In this document: one piece after another, positions 10,921-21,751 of the stretch
Layout of the letters: each line of letters starts with the position of its first letter
Numbering within the stretch: position 1 is the first letter of the stretch
From: Variovorax boronicumulans
Lineage (GTDB): Bacteria; Pseudomonadota; Gammaproteobacteria; Burkholderiales; Burkholderiaceae_C
Assembly (NCBI RefSeq): GCF_007677875.1
Contig: NZ_VEDO01000021.1
Coordinates: forward strand, 46,172-110,171
DNA length: 64,000 bases
Reading direction: 5' to 3'
Program-made: the position numbers and the translations under genes
The notes under the pieces: generated by a model
Databases searched by the model: none
What the model saw: only the letters and a program-made list of their open reading frames with translations
Told to the model about the DNA's origin: nothing

Positions 10921-11132
10921 CGCCTGAAACCGTTCCCATCGTGCTCGACGGCCAGCCGCACGCGCTGGCCGCTGGCAGCACGCTGGCCACGCTGGTTGCC
11001 GCGCTGGGCCACCAGCCCGAGGCCGTCAGCACGGCCGTCAACGGCGTCTTCGTCGCGCGCGGCCACCGCCACGACTATGCATTGCACAGCGGCGATGCCG
11101 TCGTGCTGTTCCAACCCATCACCGGAGGATGA
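10917..11132 (+). CDS. thiS: Sulfur carrier protein ThiS
   Basis: A 71-residue ubiquitin-like sulfur carrier. The fold pattern is visible (IVLDGQPHALAAGSTLATLV, then AVNGVFVARGHRHDYALHSGDAVVLFQPI) and it ends in the essential Gly-Gly, which is thiocarboxylated and delivers sulfur to ThiG. The ATG overlaps the thiO stop as ATGA. thiF, which adenylates ThiS, is not in this operon and must be supplied elsewhere. Confidence 0.95.
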   Translation: MTPETVPIVLDGQPHALAAGSTLATLVAALGHQPEAVSTAVNGVFVARGHRHDYALHSGDAVVLFQPITGG

Positions 11133-11135
11133 GCC

Positions 11136-11957
11136 ATGCCTGAGGCTGGAGCACCGAACGACTGCTGGCAGGTGGCCGGCGTTTCTCTCACGAGCCGCTT
11201 GCTGCTCGGCACGGCCGGCTACCCGTCGCCGCAGGTGCTGGGCGAAGCCATCGCGGCCTCGGGCGCCGAGGTCGTCACCGTGGGCCTCAAGAGGGCGCTC
11301 GCGGCGAATGGCGACAACGGCTTCGTCGCCATCGTGCGCGCTGCCGTGCAGCAGCGGGGCGCGCGGCTGCTGCCCAACACGGCGGGCTGCCGCACGGCCC
11401 GCGAGGCCGTGCAACTGGCCTTGATGGCGCGCGAGCTCTACGACACGCCCTGGCTCAAGCTTGAGGTGGTGGGCGATGAGCACACGCTGCAGCCCGACCC
11501 CTTCGAACTGCTGCAGGCCGCGCAGCAGCTCGTGCGCGAGGGCTTCGTGGTCTGGCCCTATTGCACGGACGACCTCGTGCTGTGCCGCCGCCTGCTCGAC
11601 GTGGGTTGCCCGGTGCTGATGCCCTGGGGCGCACCGATCGGCTCGGGGCAGGGGCTGCTGAACCCGTTCGCGCTGCGCAGCCTGCGCGAGCGGCTTCCGG
11701 ATGCCACGCTCATCGTCGATGCCGGCATCGGCGCGCCGTCGCATGCGGCGCAGGCGCTGGAGCTGGGGTTCGACGCGGTGCTTTTGAACTCGGCCGTGGC
11801 CCAGGCGCGCGACCCAGTGCGCATGGCTGCTGCGTTCCGGGCGGCCGCGCAGGCGGGCAGGGCGGCATGGCAGGCGGGTGTGATGGCCCGGCAGGACTTC
11901 GCCGTGCCGAGCACGCCGGTCGGCGGCGCACCGTTGTTGATCGGAGGCGCGGCATGA
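11136..11957 (+). CDS. thiG: Thiazole synthase ThiG
   Basis: A 273-residue (beta/alpha)8 enzyme that condenses 1-deoxy-D-xylulose 5-phosphate, dehydroglycine and ThiS thiocarboxylate into the thiazole phosphate. The Schiff-base lysine is K108 in TPWLKLEVVGDEHTLQPDP, and the phosphate-binding end shows VDAGIGAPSHAAQALELG. It starts 3 bp after thiS and overlaps the next gene by 4 bp (ATGA). Length is normal for the family. Confidence 0.96.
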   Translation: MPEAGAPNDCWQVAGVSLTSRLLLGTAGYPSPQVLGEAIAASGAEVVTVGLKRALAANGDNGFVAIVRAAVQQRGARLLPNTAGCRTAREAVQLALMARELYDTPWLKLEVVGDEHTLQPDPFELLQAAQQLVREGFVVWPYCTDDLVLCRRLLDVGCPVLMPWGAPIGSGQGLLNPFALRSLRERLPDATLIVDAGIGAPSHAAQALELGFDAVLLNSAVAQARDPVRMAAAFRAAAQAGRAAWQAGVMARQDFAVPSTPVGGAPLLIGGAA

Positions 11958-13537
11958 AACGCATTTGGAGCATCGCCGGCACCGACAGCAGCGGCGGCGC
12001 CGGCCTCGCCGCCGACCAGCGCGCGATCGATGCCTGGCCCGACGCCCACTTCTGCGGCGTGGTGGCGGCCGTCACCGCGCAGAACTCGCAGGCCGTCACA
12101 CGCGTGGAAGCGGTCAGCCCGCAGCTGCTGGATGCCCAACTGGCCACGCTCGAGGCCGACATGCCGCCGGCCGCCGTGAAGACCGGGCTGCTGGCCGATG
12201 CCGCCCAGATGCGCAGCGTGGCCGTCTGGACCGACCGCTTGCGCGAGGCCCATCCCGGCCTGCCGCTCGTGGTCGACCCGGTCCTGGGCGCCAGCAGCGG
12301 CGCCAACTTCGCCGACGACGGCGCGGTCGCGGCCTACCGCGCGCACCTGCTGCCGCGCGCCACACTGATCACGCCGAACCGGCGCGAGGCCGCGCGGCTG
12401 CTGGGCCTTCCCGGCCTGCGCCGCGACGAGGTGCCGGACGCAGCCCAGGCCCTGCGTGCGCTGGGCGCCCAGGCCGTCTGCATCACGGGCGGCGACCCGG
12501 CCGACACGCCGGACGACGCCACGCCCGAGGAAGCCGGCCTGGCGCTGGACTGGCTGGCCAGCCCGCAAGCCAGCGGCTGGCTCGCGCTGCCGCGCATCGG
12601 CACGGGCAACACCCACGCCACGGGCTGCACCTTTGCGAGCAGCGCGGCGGCCGCGCTGGCCCATGGTTTCGTCGCGGCCGATGCCGTGGTGCTGGCCAAG
12701 ATGGCCGCCACCCATGCGCTGCGCAACGGCCGTGCGGCGGGGCGCGGCCCGGGCCAGGTGCTGGCGCGGCCCGGCTTCCATGCCGAGCCCGACCTGTTGC
12801 CCACGATGGGATGGGGTGACCAGCTGCCCTGGGCGGCGCCGGCGGGCCCGCGCGCAGCGCCGCTGGGCTTGTACGCCATCGTCGACAGCGCCGCGCGTGT
12901 GCGCGCCGTGCTGGCCAGCGGCGTGCGCAGCGTGCAGTTGCGCATCAAGCTGCCCGCGGCCGCCACGGCGGCCTGGTGGGAAGCGCTGCAAGCCCAGGTG
13001 GCGGAGGCCACCGTAACCTGCCGTGCTGCGGGCGCGCGCCTGTTTGTCAACGACCACTGGCAACTGGCCATGCGGCACGGCGCGCATGGCGTGCACCTGG
13101 GCCAGGAAGACATGCTCGCCCTGGACGCCGGCGAGCGTGCCGCGCTGCGCGCGAGCGGCCTGGCGCTGGGCGTCAGCTCCCACAGCCTGTGGGAGCTGGC
13201 GCGCGCACGCAGCCTGGCGCCGGCCTACATCGCCTGCGGTCCGGTCTGGCCCACGCTGACCAAGGCCATGCCCTGGCGGCCGCAGGGTCTGGACAACTTG
13301 GCCTGGTGGTGCGCAGTGGCCGGTGCGCCCGTGGTGGCCATCGGCGGCATCCTCGCGCCTGCGCAGATCGGCGCGGCAGCCCGGGCCGGAGCCGACGGCA
13401 TCTGCGTCGTGCGCATGCTGGGCGAACGGCCGCAGGAGACGGTGCCGGCGATGTTGGCGGCTCTGGCCGGGCTTGGGCCTGCAACGCCACAGGCGGGTGC
13501 AGCCGTGCCCTGGCCGCGCCCCAGCCTCGCGCCTTGA
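11954..13537 (+). CDS. thiDE: Fused ThiD-ThiE: HMP-phosphate kinase / thiamine phosphate synthase
   Basis: A 527-residue two-domain protein. Residues 1 to about 280 are ThiD-like: AGTDSSGGAGLAADQ near the N-terminus and the anion-hole motif GTGNTHATGCTFAS around 216-229. From about residue 300 the chain is ThiE-like: LYAIVDS, SVQLRIK, RLFVNDHW, GVHLGQEDM and VVAIGGI. It would phosphorylate HMP-P and then join HMP-PP to the thiazole phosphate, two consecutive steps. A single uninterrupted frame spans both domains. The start (ATG at 11954) overlaps the thiG stop; no strong terminator was seen after the gene. Confidence 0.93.
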   Translation: MKRIWSIAGTDSSGGAGLAADQRAIDAWPDAHFCGVVAAVTAQNSQAVTRVEAVSPQLLDAQLATLEADMPPAAVKTGLLADAAQMRSVAVWTDRLREAHPGLPLVVDPVLGASSGANFADDGAVAAYRAHLLPRATLITPNRREAARLLGLPGLRRDEVPDAAQALRALGAQAVCITGGDPADTPDDATPEEAGLALDWLASPQASGWLALPRIGTGNTHATGCTFASSAAAALAHGFVAADAVVLAKMAATHALRNGRAAGRGPGQVLARPGFHAEPDLLPTMGWGDQLPWAAPAGPRAAPLGLYAIVDSAARVRAVLASGVRSVQLRIKLPAAATAAWWEALQAQVAEATVTCRAAGARLFVNDHWQLAMRHGAHGVHLGQEDMLALDAGERAALRASGLALGVSSHSLWELARARSLAPAYIACGPVWPTLTKAMPWRPQGLDNLAWWCAVAGAPVVAIGGILAPAQIGAAARAGADGICVVRMLGERPQETVPAMLAALAGLGPATPQAGAAVPWPRPSLAP

Positions 13538-13582
13538 TGGGGCTTAAACTGTTTCTCTGATTCGACCAATTGCCGAATCTAT

Positions 13583-13611
13583 TTGATCCATATTGGTTGC
13601 GCTGCTAGACT
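13583..13611 (+). promoter_or_regulatory. Candidate promoter in the 308-bp gap before the chemoreceptor gene
   Basis: TTGATC (13583-13588) and TAGACT (13606-13611) are separated by 17 bp, a good sigma-70 arrangement with the same -10 hexamer as the thiC promoter. It would give a 5' leader of about 230 bases before the ATG at 13846. The rest of the gap 13538-13845 holds GC-rich self-complementary sequence but no gene or known riboswitch that I can recognise. Confidence 0.45.
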
Positions 13612-13845
13612 TTCTTGTGGCGGCAACGCAACGGGAGTTGCGCACGAAGAACCACCGGCTCCGACGGGCGCGCATGCGCCGGTTCGGGCGCCGGCTTGCA
13701 TCCGGCGGGATCCCCGCAGGTCCTTGGACACCGTGCGCGCATTGCTGCGATGCCGCGGTCGCTCCATCCTCCAACACCGCAGGGATCCCATGTTTGCTTC
13801 CTCTCTTTCCCCCATCTTGTGCGTCGCGCCCTCGGAGCGCCAACC

Positions 13846-15462
13846 ATGAGCGGCCTGCGCAATCTGCGCATCGGTGCGCGGCTGGGTTTGGCATTTGCCG
13901 TGATCCTGTTGATCGTCGCGGCCAGCACGGCCATGGGTGTCTGGCGCCTGGAGCAGTCCGACGCCGCCACCCAACGGCTGGGCACACTGGACAAGGAGCG
14001 CCAGGAGGTCGCGATTCGCTGGCGCCAGACCATCGATCTGAACTGGGTGCGCACCGAGGCCGCGCTGCTGGACTCGGACACCAGCCGCATCCCGCGCTGG
14101 CAGGCCGAGATGGACAAGACCTCGCAGATCACGGCGGCCTCGCGCGAGCGGCTGCACGAGCTGGTGAACACCGAGATCGGCAAGCGCATGCTGCAGGACA
14201 TCGATGCCCGTCGTGAGGCCTACCGGACACCGCGCGCGGCCCTGCTCAAGCGGCGCCAGGCGGGTGAGGACGTGTCGGCCGAGCTCGAGCGCACGCTGCG
14301 TCCGCTGGCCACGGCCTACAGCGACAGCATCCTGACGCTGGAAAAGCGCCAGCAGGATCGCTACGCCGAGTCGCTTCGCAGCGCCGGCAGTTCGGTAGAC
14401 CAGGGCCAGACCATTCTGATCGTGAGCGGCATTGCCGCGGTGCTGCTGGGCGCGCTGTTCGCCTGGGCGATCTCGCGTTCGATCACGCAGCCGCTGGCCG
14501 AGGCCGGCGTGGTGGCGCGCCGCATTGCCGATGGTGACCTCACGCAGCCGGTGCAGGTCGAAGGCCGCGACGAGGCGGCCGCCCTGGCTGCGGCGCTGCG
14601 CGACATGCAGCAGCAGCTGGCCAGCGTGGTGACCGGCGTGCGCCGCAGTGCCGATGGCGTGGCCACGGCCAGCGCCGAAATCGCGCACGGCAACAACGAC
14701 CTGTCGGCGCGCACCGAGCAGCAGGCCTCGGCGCTCGAGGAGACCGCGGCCTCCATGGAGCAGCTCAGCTCCACCGTGCGCCAGAACGCCGACAACGCCC
14801 GCCAGGCCAAGAGTTTGGCCGAGAACGCGGCCAGCGTGGCCGGCCGCGGCGGTGAAGTCGTGGCCCGCGTGGTCGACACGATGAAGGGCATCGACGAGAG
14901 CTCGGGCAAGATCGCCAGCATCATCGGCACCATCGATTCGATCGCCTTCCAGACCAACATCCTGGCGCTCAACGCGGCCGTGGAGGCCGCGCGCGCGGGC
15001 GACCAGGGACGCGGCTTCGCGGTGGTGGCCAGCGAGGTGCGCAGCCTGGCCGGCCGCTCGGCCGAGGCCGCGCGCGAGATCAAGGCCTTGATCGGCACCA
15101 GCGTGGAGCGCGTGCAGCAGGGCACGGTGCTGGTCGGCGATGCCGGCAGCACCATGCAGGAGGTGGTGGCCGCGATCCAGCGCGTCAGCGATCTGGTGGG
15201 CGAGATCAGCGCTGCCAGCAACGAGCAGAGCGCGGGCGTCTCGCAGGTGGGCGAGGCCGTCACGCAGATGGACCAGGCCACGCAGCAGAACGCCGCGCTG
15301 GTGGAGGAGTCGGCCGCGGCGGCCGACAGCCTGCGCAGCCAGGCCGAGCAACTGGTGCAGGCCATGGCGGTGTTCAAGGTGCGCGCCGGTGGGGCGCATG
15401 GGGCCGGCGCCGAGCCTTCCCTCGGGTACACGGGCCAGCCGGCCCTGCTGGGCGCGGCCTGA
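13846..15462 (+). CDS. Methyl-accepting chemotaxis protein
   Basis: A 538-residue transmembrane chemoreceptor. TM1 is at residues 10-32, a mostly helical periplasmic sensor (four-helix bundle type) at about 33-188, TM2 at 189-209, HAMP to about 265, then the cytoplasmic coiled coil. The signalling hairpin is seen in [30 protein letters not shown] and following residues, which contacts CheA/CheW. Glutamine/glutamate-rich heptads flank it as likely methylation sites. No C-terminal NWETF-like CheR tether is present. The start at 13846 ([13 protein letters not shown]) gives a clean N-terminal TM. The ligand is unknown; there are no other chemotaxis genes nearby. Confidence 0.93.
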   Translation: MSGLRNLRIGARLGLAFAVILLIVAASTAMGVWRLEQSDAATQRLGTLDKERQEVAIRWRQTIDLNWVRTEAALLDSDTSRIPRWQAEMDKTSQITAASRERLHELVNTEIGKRMLQDIDARREAYRTPRAALLKRRQAGEDVSAELERTLRPLATAYSDSILTLEKRQQDRYAESLRSAGSSVDQGQTILIVSGIAAVLLGALFAWAISRSITQPLAEAGVVARRIADGDLTQPVQVEGRDEAAALAAALRDMQQQLASVVTGVRRSADGVATASAEIAHGNNDLSARTEQQASALEETAASMEQLSSTVRQNADNARQAKSLAENAASVAGRGGEVVARVVDTMKGIDESSGKIASIIGTIDSIAFQTNILALNAAVEAARAGDQGRGFAVVASEVRSLAGRSAEAAREIKALIGTSVERVQQGTVLVGDAGSTMQEVVAAIQRVSDLVGEISAASNEQSAGVSQVGEAVTQMDQATQQNAALVEESAAAADSLRSQAEQLVQAMAVFKVRAGGAHGAGAEPSLGYTGQPALLGAA

Positions 15463-15463
15463 G

Positions 15464-15482
15464 CGCGCGGCGGCGCCGCGCG
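15464..15482. terminator. GC-rich hairpin between convergent genes
   Basis: Arms CGCGCGGC and GCCGCGCG (8 bp, loop of 3) lie directly after the chemoreceptor stop and before the tail of the convergent glutathione transferase gene. There is no T-tract, so it may act as a weak bidirectional terminator or only as an mRNA 3'-end structure. Confidence 0.35.
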
Positions 15483-15489
15483 GGCGGCT

Positions 15490-16182
15490 TCAGCGCCGCT
15501 GGTACTGGGCGGCGCCGAACAGGTTCTCGCGCGCCTTGTCGTCCGTGATCGGCTTGCGCCGGTCGGCCAGCACGGCCACGCCGCGCTGCACGGCCGGGCG
15601 TTTGGCGATGCGGTCGAACCAGACTTTCAGGTGGGGGTAATCGGCCCAGGCGATCCCCTGGTTCTGCCAGTTGCGCAGCCAGGGAAAGATGGCGATGTCG
15701 GCGATGCTGTACTCGGGCCCGGCGATGTGGGCGCTGTCTGCCAGCTGGCGGTCCATCACGCCGTACAGGCGGCGCGCCTCGTCGGTGTAGCGCTGGATCG
15801 GATAGGCCAGCTTTTCCGGCGCATACAGGCGGAAATGGTGGTTCTGGCCCAGCATGGGGCCCACGCTGCCCATCTGGAACATCAGCCATTGCAGTACGGT
15901 GTAGCGCGCGCGGTCGCCCTCGGGCAGGAACATACCGGTCTTGCTGGCCAGGTAGAGCAGGATGGCGCCGGACTCGAACAGCGTGAGCGGTCGCCCGTCC
16001 GGCCCGTCGTCGTCGACGATGGCCGGGATCTTGTTGTTCGGACTGATCCGCAGGAAGTCGGGCGCGAACTGTTCGCCCGCGCCGATGTCCACCGGCACCA
16101 CCCGGTAGGGCAGGCCGCATTCCTCCAGCATGATGTGGACCTTGTGGCCGTTGGGCGTGGCCCAGCTGTGGACGGTGATCAT
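15490..16182 (-). CDS. Glutathione S-transferase (YfcG-like)
   Basis: A 230-residue GST. The thioredoxin-like N-terminal domain has TPNGHKVHIMLEECGL, the cis-proline block NNKIPAIVDD and the glutathione-binding LFESGAILLYLA; the helical domain has EYSIADIAIFPWL. The pattern matches the YfcG/YghU (nu-class) group, in which a Thr/Asn pair near the N-terminus binds glutathione and disulfide-bond oxidoreductase activity is common. Here TPNGHK supplies these residues. It is the last gene of the minus-strand series, 13 bp after the acyl-CoA dehydrogenase stop. A related, longer YghU paralogue is at 54151. Confidence 0.9.
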   Translation of the reverse strand: MITVHSWATPNGHKVHIMLEECGLPYRVVPVDIGAGEQFAPDFLRISPNNKIPAIVDDDGPDGRPLTLFESGAILLYLASKTGMFLPEGDRARYTVLQWLMFQMGSVGPMLGQNHHFRLYAPEKLAYPIQRYTDEARRLYGVMDRQLADSAHIAGPEYSIADIAIFPWLRNWQNQGIAWADYPHLKVWFDRIAKRPAVQRGVAVLADRRKPITDDKARENLFGAAQYQRR

Positions 16183-16195
16183 GCCCCGAGCCGCC

Positions 16196-17467
<1,272 letters not shown>

Positions 17468-17499
17468 GGCTTGTCTCCTCGGGATGTTCGGTGGGGGGC

Positions 17500-18585
17500 T
17501 CAGGCCTGCTGCGCGAACTTCCAGGCCAGTTCGGCCAATGGCCGGGCGCCGGCGCCCGAGGTGGCGGCGCGGTCGCTCGAGGCCGTGCCATCCTCGGCGC
17601 GCTTGGCGATGCCCTGCAGGATCGCGGCCAGGCGGAACATGTTGTAGGCCAGGTAGAAGTTCCAGTCGCGCTGCAGATCCTCGGGCCGGGCGAAACCGGT
17701 GCGCTCGCAGTAGCGCGCAATGTAGTCGGCCTCGGCCGGGATGCCCAGGGCCTTCAGATCCAGGCCCGCGATGCCGCGGAACTGGCCCGGGCTGATGTGC
17801 CAGGACATGCAGTGGTAGCTGAAATCCGCCAGCGGGTGGCCCAGAGTGGACAGCTCCCAGTCCAGCACCGCGACGATGCGCGGCTCGGTCGCGTGGAACA
17901 TGGTGTTGTCCAGCCTGTAATCGCCGTGCACGATGCTCGTGAAGCGCTCGTCGCGCGCGCTCGCAGGCATGTTGCGCGGCAGCCAGTCGATGAGCTTGTC
18001 CATCTCGGGGATGGGCTGGGTGATCGACGCGACGTACTGCTTGCTCCAGCGGCCGATCTGGCGCTCGAAGTAATTGCCGGGCTTGCCGTAGTGGGCCAGG
18101 CCGCGCGCGGCGAAGTCCACGCTGTGCAGGGCCGCGATCACGCGGTTCATCTCGTCGTAGATGGCGGCGCGGCCGGCCGGGTCCATGCCGGGCAGACCCT
18201 GGTCCCAGAGCACGCGGCCTTCCTTGAACTCCATGACGTAGAAGGCGCGGCCGATGACCGATTCGTCGTCGCACAGGCACAGCATGGCGGGTACCGGCAC
18301 GTCGGTGCCGGCCAGGCCGCCCATCACGGCGAACTCGCGCTCGATCGCGTGGGCCGACGGCAGCAGCTTGGCCACGGGGCCGGGCTTGGAGCGCATCACG
18401 TAGCGCTGCGTGGGCGTGCTGAGTTTGTAGGTGGGATTGGACTGTCCACCTTTGAACAGTTCGACCTGCAGCGGGCCTGCGAAGCCGGGCAGCCGGGTGG
18501 CCAGCCAGTCGGTCAGGCGCTGGACGTCGAAGGCGTGCTGGCCGGTGACGGCGCGGGTGCCTTCGAAGTGGTCGAATTCGCTCAT
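17500..18585 (-). CDS. APH-family phosphotransferase (ACAD10/11 kinase-like)
   Basis: A 361-residue protein-kinase-fold phosphotransferase. The catalytic loop is [10 protein letters not shown] and the Mg-binding motif is [15 protein letters not shown]; the N-lobe shows [13 protein letters not shown] and [14 protein letters not shown]. This is the subgroup found beside or fused to acyl-CoA dehydrogenases, thought to phosphorylate the hydroxyl of hydroxyacyl-CoAs, not antibiotics. It starts 25 bp after the Crp-like regulator gene and is followed by the dehydrogenase. Confidence 0.88.
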   Translation of the reverse strand: MSEFDHFEGTRAVTGQHAFDVQRLTDWLATRLPGFAGPLQVELFKGGQSNPTYKLSTPTQRYVMRSKPGPVAKLLPSAHAIEREFAVMGGLAGTDVPVPAMLCLCDDESVIGRAFYVMEFKEGRVLWDQGLPGMDPAGRAAIYDEMNRVIAALHSVDFAARGLAHYGKPGNYFERQIGRWSKQYVASITQPIPEMDKLIDWLPRNMPASARDERFTSIVHGDYRLDNTMFHATEPRIVAVLDWELSTLGHPLADFSYHCMSWHISPGQFRGIAGLDLKALGIPAEADYIARYCERTGFARPEDLQRDWNFYLAYNMFRLAAILQGIAKRAEDGTASSDRAATSGAGARPLAELAWKFAQQA

Positions 18586-18610
18586 ACGGTGTGTCTCCCT
18601 TGTCGATGGT

Positions 18611-19330
18611 TCAGCGGTCGGTCTCGACGATGCGCATCAGCGCATCGCGGTCGCGCACGATGAGGCCGGCCGCTTCGATGCGGATGGCTTCCTCGCGCTC
18701 CATGGTCTTGAGTTCCTGGTTCACGCGCTGGCGCGAGGCGCCCAGCAGCTGCGCGAGTTCTTCCTGCGCGAGCTGCAGGCTGATGCGGATCTCGTTGCCG
18801 TCTTCCAGGCTGGGCACGCCGTAGCTGCGTACCAGGTGCAGCAGCTGCTTGGCCAGCCGCGCGCGCAGGGGCAGGGTGTTGAGATCTTCCACCAGGCCGA
18901 ACAGCAGCCGGATGCGGCGCGACTGCAGCCACATCAGCGCCTCGTAGAGCTCGCTGTGCGCTGCCAGGATCTTCTTGAAATCGGCCCGTGCCACGCAGAC
19001 GATGGTGGTCGCGCCATGCGCATAGACGTCGTGCGTGCGCCGGTCGCTGTCGAAGAAGGCCACGTCGCCGAACCAGATGCCGGGCTCCACGTAGGTCAGC
19101 GTGATCTGCTTGCCCGTGATCGAGGTGGAGCTGACGCGGGCTGCGCCCTTGGCGCAGGCGATCCATTCTTCCGCGATGTCGCCGCGGGCGGCGATCAGTT
19201 CGCCGTTCTTGTAGCGTCGAACGTAGGCGCATCGAAGGATGTCGTGCCGCAGCGAGGGGGAGAGGGAGGAAAACCAGCGCCCGGCGTTGATGGCCTCGCG
19301 CTCGGCGATGTTAAGAATGGGTTCGTCCAT
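18611..19330 (-). CDS. Crp/Fnr-family transcriptional regulator
   Basis: A 239-residue regulator with an N-terminal cyclic-nucleotide-binding-fold domain (IWFGDVAFFDSDRRTHD, then a long dimer helix) and a C-terminal winged helix with the recognition helix in QEELAQLLGASRQRVNQEL. There are no Fnr-type N-terminal cysteines, so an iron-sulfur oxygen sensor is unlikely; the ligand could be cAMP or none. The start at 19330 (MDEPILNIAERE) fits family length. It sits inside the acyl-CoA block between the enoyl-CoA hydratase gene (43 bp upstream) and the kinase gene, so it may regulate this operon. Confidence 0.9.
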   Translation of the reverse strand: MDEPILNIAEREAINAGRWFSSLSPSLRHDILRCAYVRRYKNGELIAARGDIAEEWIACAKGAARVSSTSITGKQITLTYVEPGIWFGDVAFFDSDRRTHDVYAHGATTIVCVARADFKKILAAHSELYEALMWLQSRRIRLLFGLVEDLNTLPLRARLAKQLLHLVRSYGVPSLEDGNEIRISLQLAQEELAQLLGASRQRVNQELKTMEREEAIRIEAAGLIVRDRDALMRIVETDR

Positions 19331-19373
19331 GTCCTGTCTTTTGGGTGACTGTGGCCGGGCGGCCGGGCAAGAC

Positions 19374-20156
19374 TCAGGTGAGTGGCGGCGTGCCGCGCTG
19401 CTCGCGGAAGGCGGCAATGGCCGCGCTGGTGCCTGTATGGTGCAGGTTGGCGACGAAGCGGTCGCGTTCGTGCGCAAGTTGTTCGGACAGCGTGCCGCCG
19501 TCGGCCAGGGCCAGCAGCTCCTTGTCACTGGCCAGCACATGCGGCGCGCGCGTGTTCAGCTGCGCGGCCAGCGCCAGGGCGTCGTGCAGCGCCATGCCCG
19601 GGCCGCAGATGCGGTTGACCACGCCCAGCGCATGCAGCCGCTCTGCATCCACGCGCGTGCCCAGCATCAGCAGCTCTGCGGCCAGCTGGCGCGGCAGCGC
19701 GCGCGCCAGGCTCCAGCTCGCGCCCGCATCGGGCGACAGGCCCAGCGCGCTGCCGGCCAGTGCGAACTGCGCGTTGCGTGCGGCGACGATGAAATCGCAG
19801 GCCAGCGCGAGCGCGAAGCCCGCATCGGCGGCTCCACCCTCGACCGCAGCGACCACAGGCTTGGGAAAGCTGCGGATGGCCTCGATCCAGCTGTGCAGAC
19901 CTTCGGTCAGCGCGACCTGGTGCGAGGCGCTCTCGCGCCGGCTGGCCTGCAGCTGTTCCAGATCGTGGCCCACGCTGAACAGGCTGCCAGCGCCCGTGAT
20001 GACCACACAGGCCACCTCGGCGTTGGATTCGGCGACGTTCAGCGCCTCGACGCCGGCGGCCCACAGGTCCGGCCCCAGCGCGTTGTGCCGCTCCGGGTGA
20101 GACAGGGTGAGCACCATGGTCGTGCCATGGCGGGTGCTGAGCAGGGCGGCGGGCAT
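19374..20156 (-). CDS. Enoyl-CoA hydratase/isomerase (PaaG-like)
   Basis: A 260-residue crotonase-fold protein. CoA and oxyanion-hole segments are seen in ITGAGSLFSVGHDLEQL and AVEGGAADAGFALALACD. The first catalytic glutamate of classical hydratases (E144 in rat numbering) is replaced: the region reads FALAGSALGLSPDAG, with D143 in the position typical of PaaG-type isomerases, while the region of the second glutamate is kept (AAELLMLGTRV). It may therefore be an isomerase of the PaaG type and not a hydratase. Start at 20156, 13 bp after the 3-hydroxyacyl-CoA dehydrogenase gene. Confidence 0.85.
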   Translation of the reverse strand: MPAALLSTRHGTTMVLTLSHPERHNALGPDLWAAGVEALNVAESNAEVACVVITGAGSLFSVGHDLEQLQASRRESASHQVALTEGLHSWIEAIRSFPKPVVAAVEGGAADAGFALALACDFIVAARNAQFALAGSALGLSPDAGASWSLARALPRQLAAELLMLGTRVDAERLHALGVVNRICGPGMALHDALALAAQLNTRAPHVLASDKELLALADGGTLSEQLAHERDRFVANLHHTGTSAAIAAFREQRGTPPLT

Positions 20157-20169
20157 GGGGCGCGTGGCT

Positions 20170-21690
20170 TCAGTTCTCTTCGTGCAGCAGCGACAGGCCG
20201 ATCGCGCCGCGCCGGCGCAGCCAGGGGCTGGGGCGGTAACGCGGATCGCCGTAGACGGTCTGCAGGTTGAACAGCACTTCCAGGATGTTGGTCGGGCCGC
20301 AACGGTCGCCCAGGGCCAGCGGGCCAGCGGGGTAGCCCAGGCCCAGCGTGACGGCAAGTTCGAGATCGCGCGGCGTGCAGATGGACTGCTGGCAGATGTC
20401 GGAGGCGATGTTCACGATGGTCGCCAGCACGCGCTGCGTGACGAAGCCGCCGCTGTCGCGCAACACGCTGACGGCCTTGCCGTCGCGCGCAAACAACGCG
20501 TGCGCGGCATTGCGCATGTCCTCGCGCGTCGCCGGATTCGTGGCCAGCACGCGGCGCTTGGTGGCGGCGTCGTCGATCAGCATGTCGATGCCGACGGTGC
20601 GCGCCGGGTCCAGCCGCTCGACCACGGCCACCGTGGTGATGTCGAAGCCCAGCGGCGCCACCAGGGTCAGGGCCTCCATCGAAGGCGACTGGCCGGTCTC
20701 GATGCGGGCCCCCAGGTTCTTGAGCAACTGCAGCAGCTCGGCGCGGCGCGAGGCACGCGGCGAGACCCAGACCGGCGGCATCTGATCGACCTGGGGCACG
20801 GGCGGTTCGGCCGGCACCTGGGCCACGCCGTCGACATAGCGGTAGAAGCCTTCGCCCGCCTTGCGGCCGACCACGCCGCCGGCCACGCGCTGCGCCGCCA
20901 ACGCGCTGGGGCGGTAGCGCGGCTCTTCGTAGTACTGGCGGTAGATCGATTCCATGACCGGGTGCGAGACGTCCAGCCCGGTCAGGTCCATGAGCTCGAA
21001 CGGGCCCAGCCTGAAGCCGACCTGGTCTTTGAGGATGCGGTCGATGGTGGCGAAATCGGCCACCGATTCACCGACGATGCGCAGCGCCTCGGTGCCGTAG
21101 CCGCGCCCCGCATGGTTGACGATGAAGCCCGGCGTGTCGGCCGCCTGCACCGGCGTGTGGCCCATGGCCCGTGCGTAACGTGCGAGGTCGGCGCAGACCG
21201 CGGCCTCGGTTTTGAGCCCGGCGATGACCTCGACCACCTTCATGAGCGGCACGGGGTTGAAGAAGTGGTAGCCGGCCACCCGCTGCGGTTGCTTCAGCGC
21301 GGCGGCGATGGCCGTGATCGACAGCGAGGAAGTGTTGCTGGCCAGCACCGCGTCCTGCCGCACGATCGTTTCGAGTTCTGCAAACAGGGCCTGCTTGACT
21401 TCCAGCCGCTCGACGACCGCCTCGACAACGAGGTCGCAGTCCGCCAGTTCGGCCAGCGAGGCGGCCACCTGCAGCGCTTCGCGTTGCGCTTGGCGGTCTT
21501 GTGTGTTCAGGCGGCCTTTTTCGTGGAGTTTGTCCCACTGTGCATACACCGCCTCCTGGCCCTTGGCGGCGGCGCCCGGAGCCGTGTCGAAAAGTTTGAC
21601 GGTACTACCCGCTTGTGCTGCAATTTGAGCGATTCCGCGGCCCATTGCGCCGGCGCCGACCACGCCGACCACGCGATATGCTGTGTCCAT
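20170..21690 (-). CDS. 3-hydroxyacyl-CoA dehydrogenase (PaaH/PaaC-like)
   Basis: A 506-residue NAD-dependent dehydrogenase. The Rossmann motif VGVVGAGAMGRGIAQIAAQAG opens the chain, GYHFFNPVPLMKVVEV carries the catalytic histidine and TPGFIVNHAGRGYGTEAL marks the first C-terminal domain; a second 3HCDH-like repeat (GLGYPAGPLALGDRCG) ends the protein. This length and double C-terminal domain are typical of the phenylacetate-pathway enzyme, which oxidises 3-hydroxyadipyl-CoA, and of relatives in beta-oxidation. With the PaaG-like neighbour this suggests part of an aromatic or dicarboxylic acyl-CoA route, but no paaABCDE genes are in view. It is divergent from the FimV-like gene 61 bp away. Confidence 0.9.
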   Translation of the reverse strand: MDTAYRVVGVVGAGAMGRGIAQIAAQAGSTVKLFDTAPGAAAKGQEAVYAQWDKLHEKGRLNTQDRQAQREALQVAASLAELADCDLVVEAVVERLEVKQALFAELETIVRQDAVLASNTSSLSITAIAAALKQPQRVAGYHFFNPVPLMKVVEVIAGLKTEAAVCADLARYARAMGHTPVQAADTPGFIVNHAGRGYGTEALRIVGESVADFATIDRILKDQVGFRLGPFELMDLTGLDVSHPVMESIYRQYYEEPRYRPSALAAQRVAGGVVGRKAGEGFYRYVDGVAQVPAEPPVPQVDQMPPVWVSPRASRRAELLQLLKNLGARIETGQSPSMEALTLVAPLGFDITTVAVVERLDPARTVGIDMLIDDAATKRRVLATNPATREDMRNAAHALFARDGKAVSVLRDSGGFVTQRVLATIVNIASDICQQSICTPRDLELAVTLGLGYPAGPLALGDRCGPTNILEVLFNLQTVYGDPRYRPSPWLRRRGAIGLSLLHEEN

Positions 21691-21751
21691 CGATCAATTA
21701 TGACGCGCCGATCCGGGTGGTATGGTGCGCGAAAGACGCTAAGCACTCACT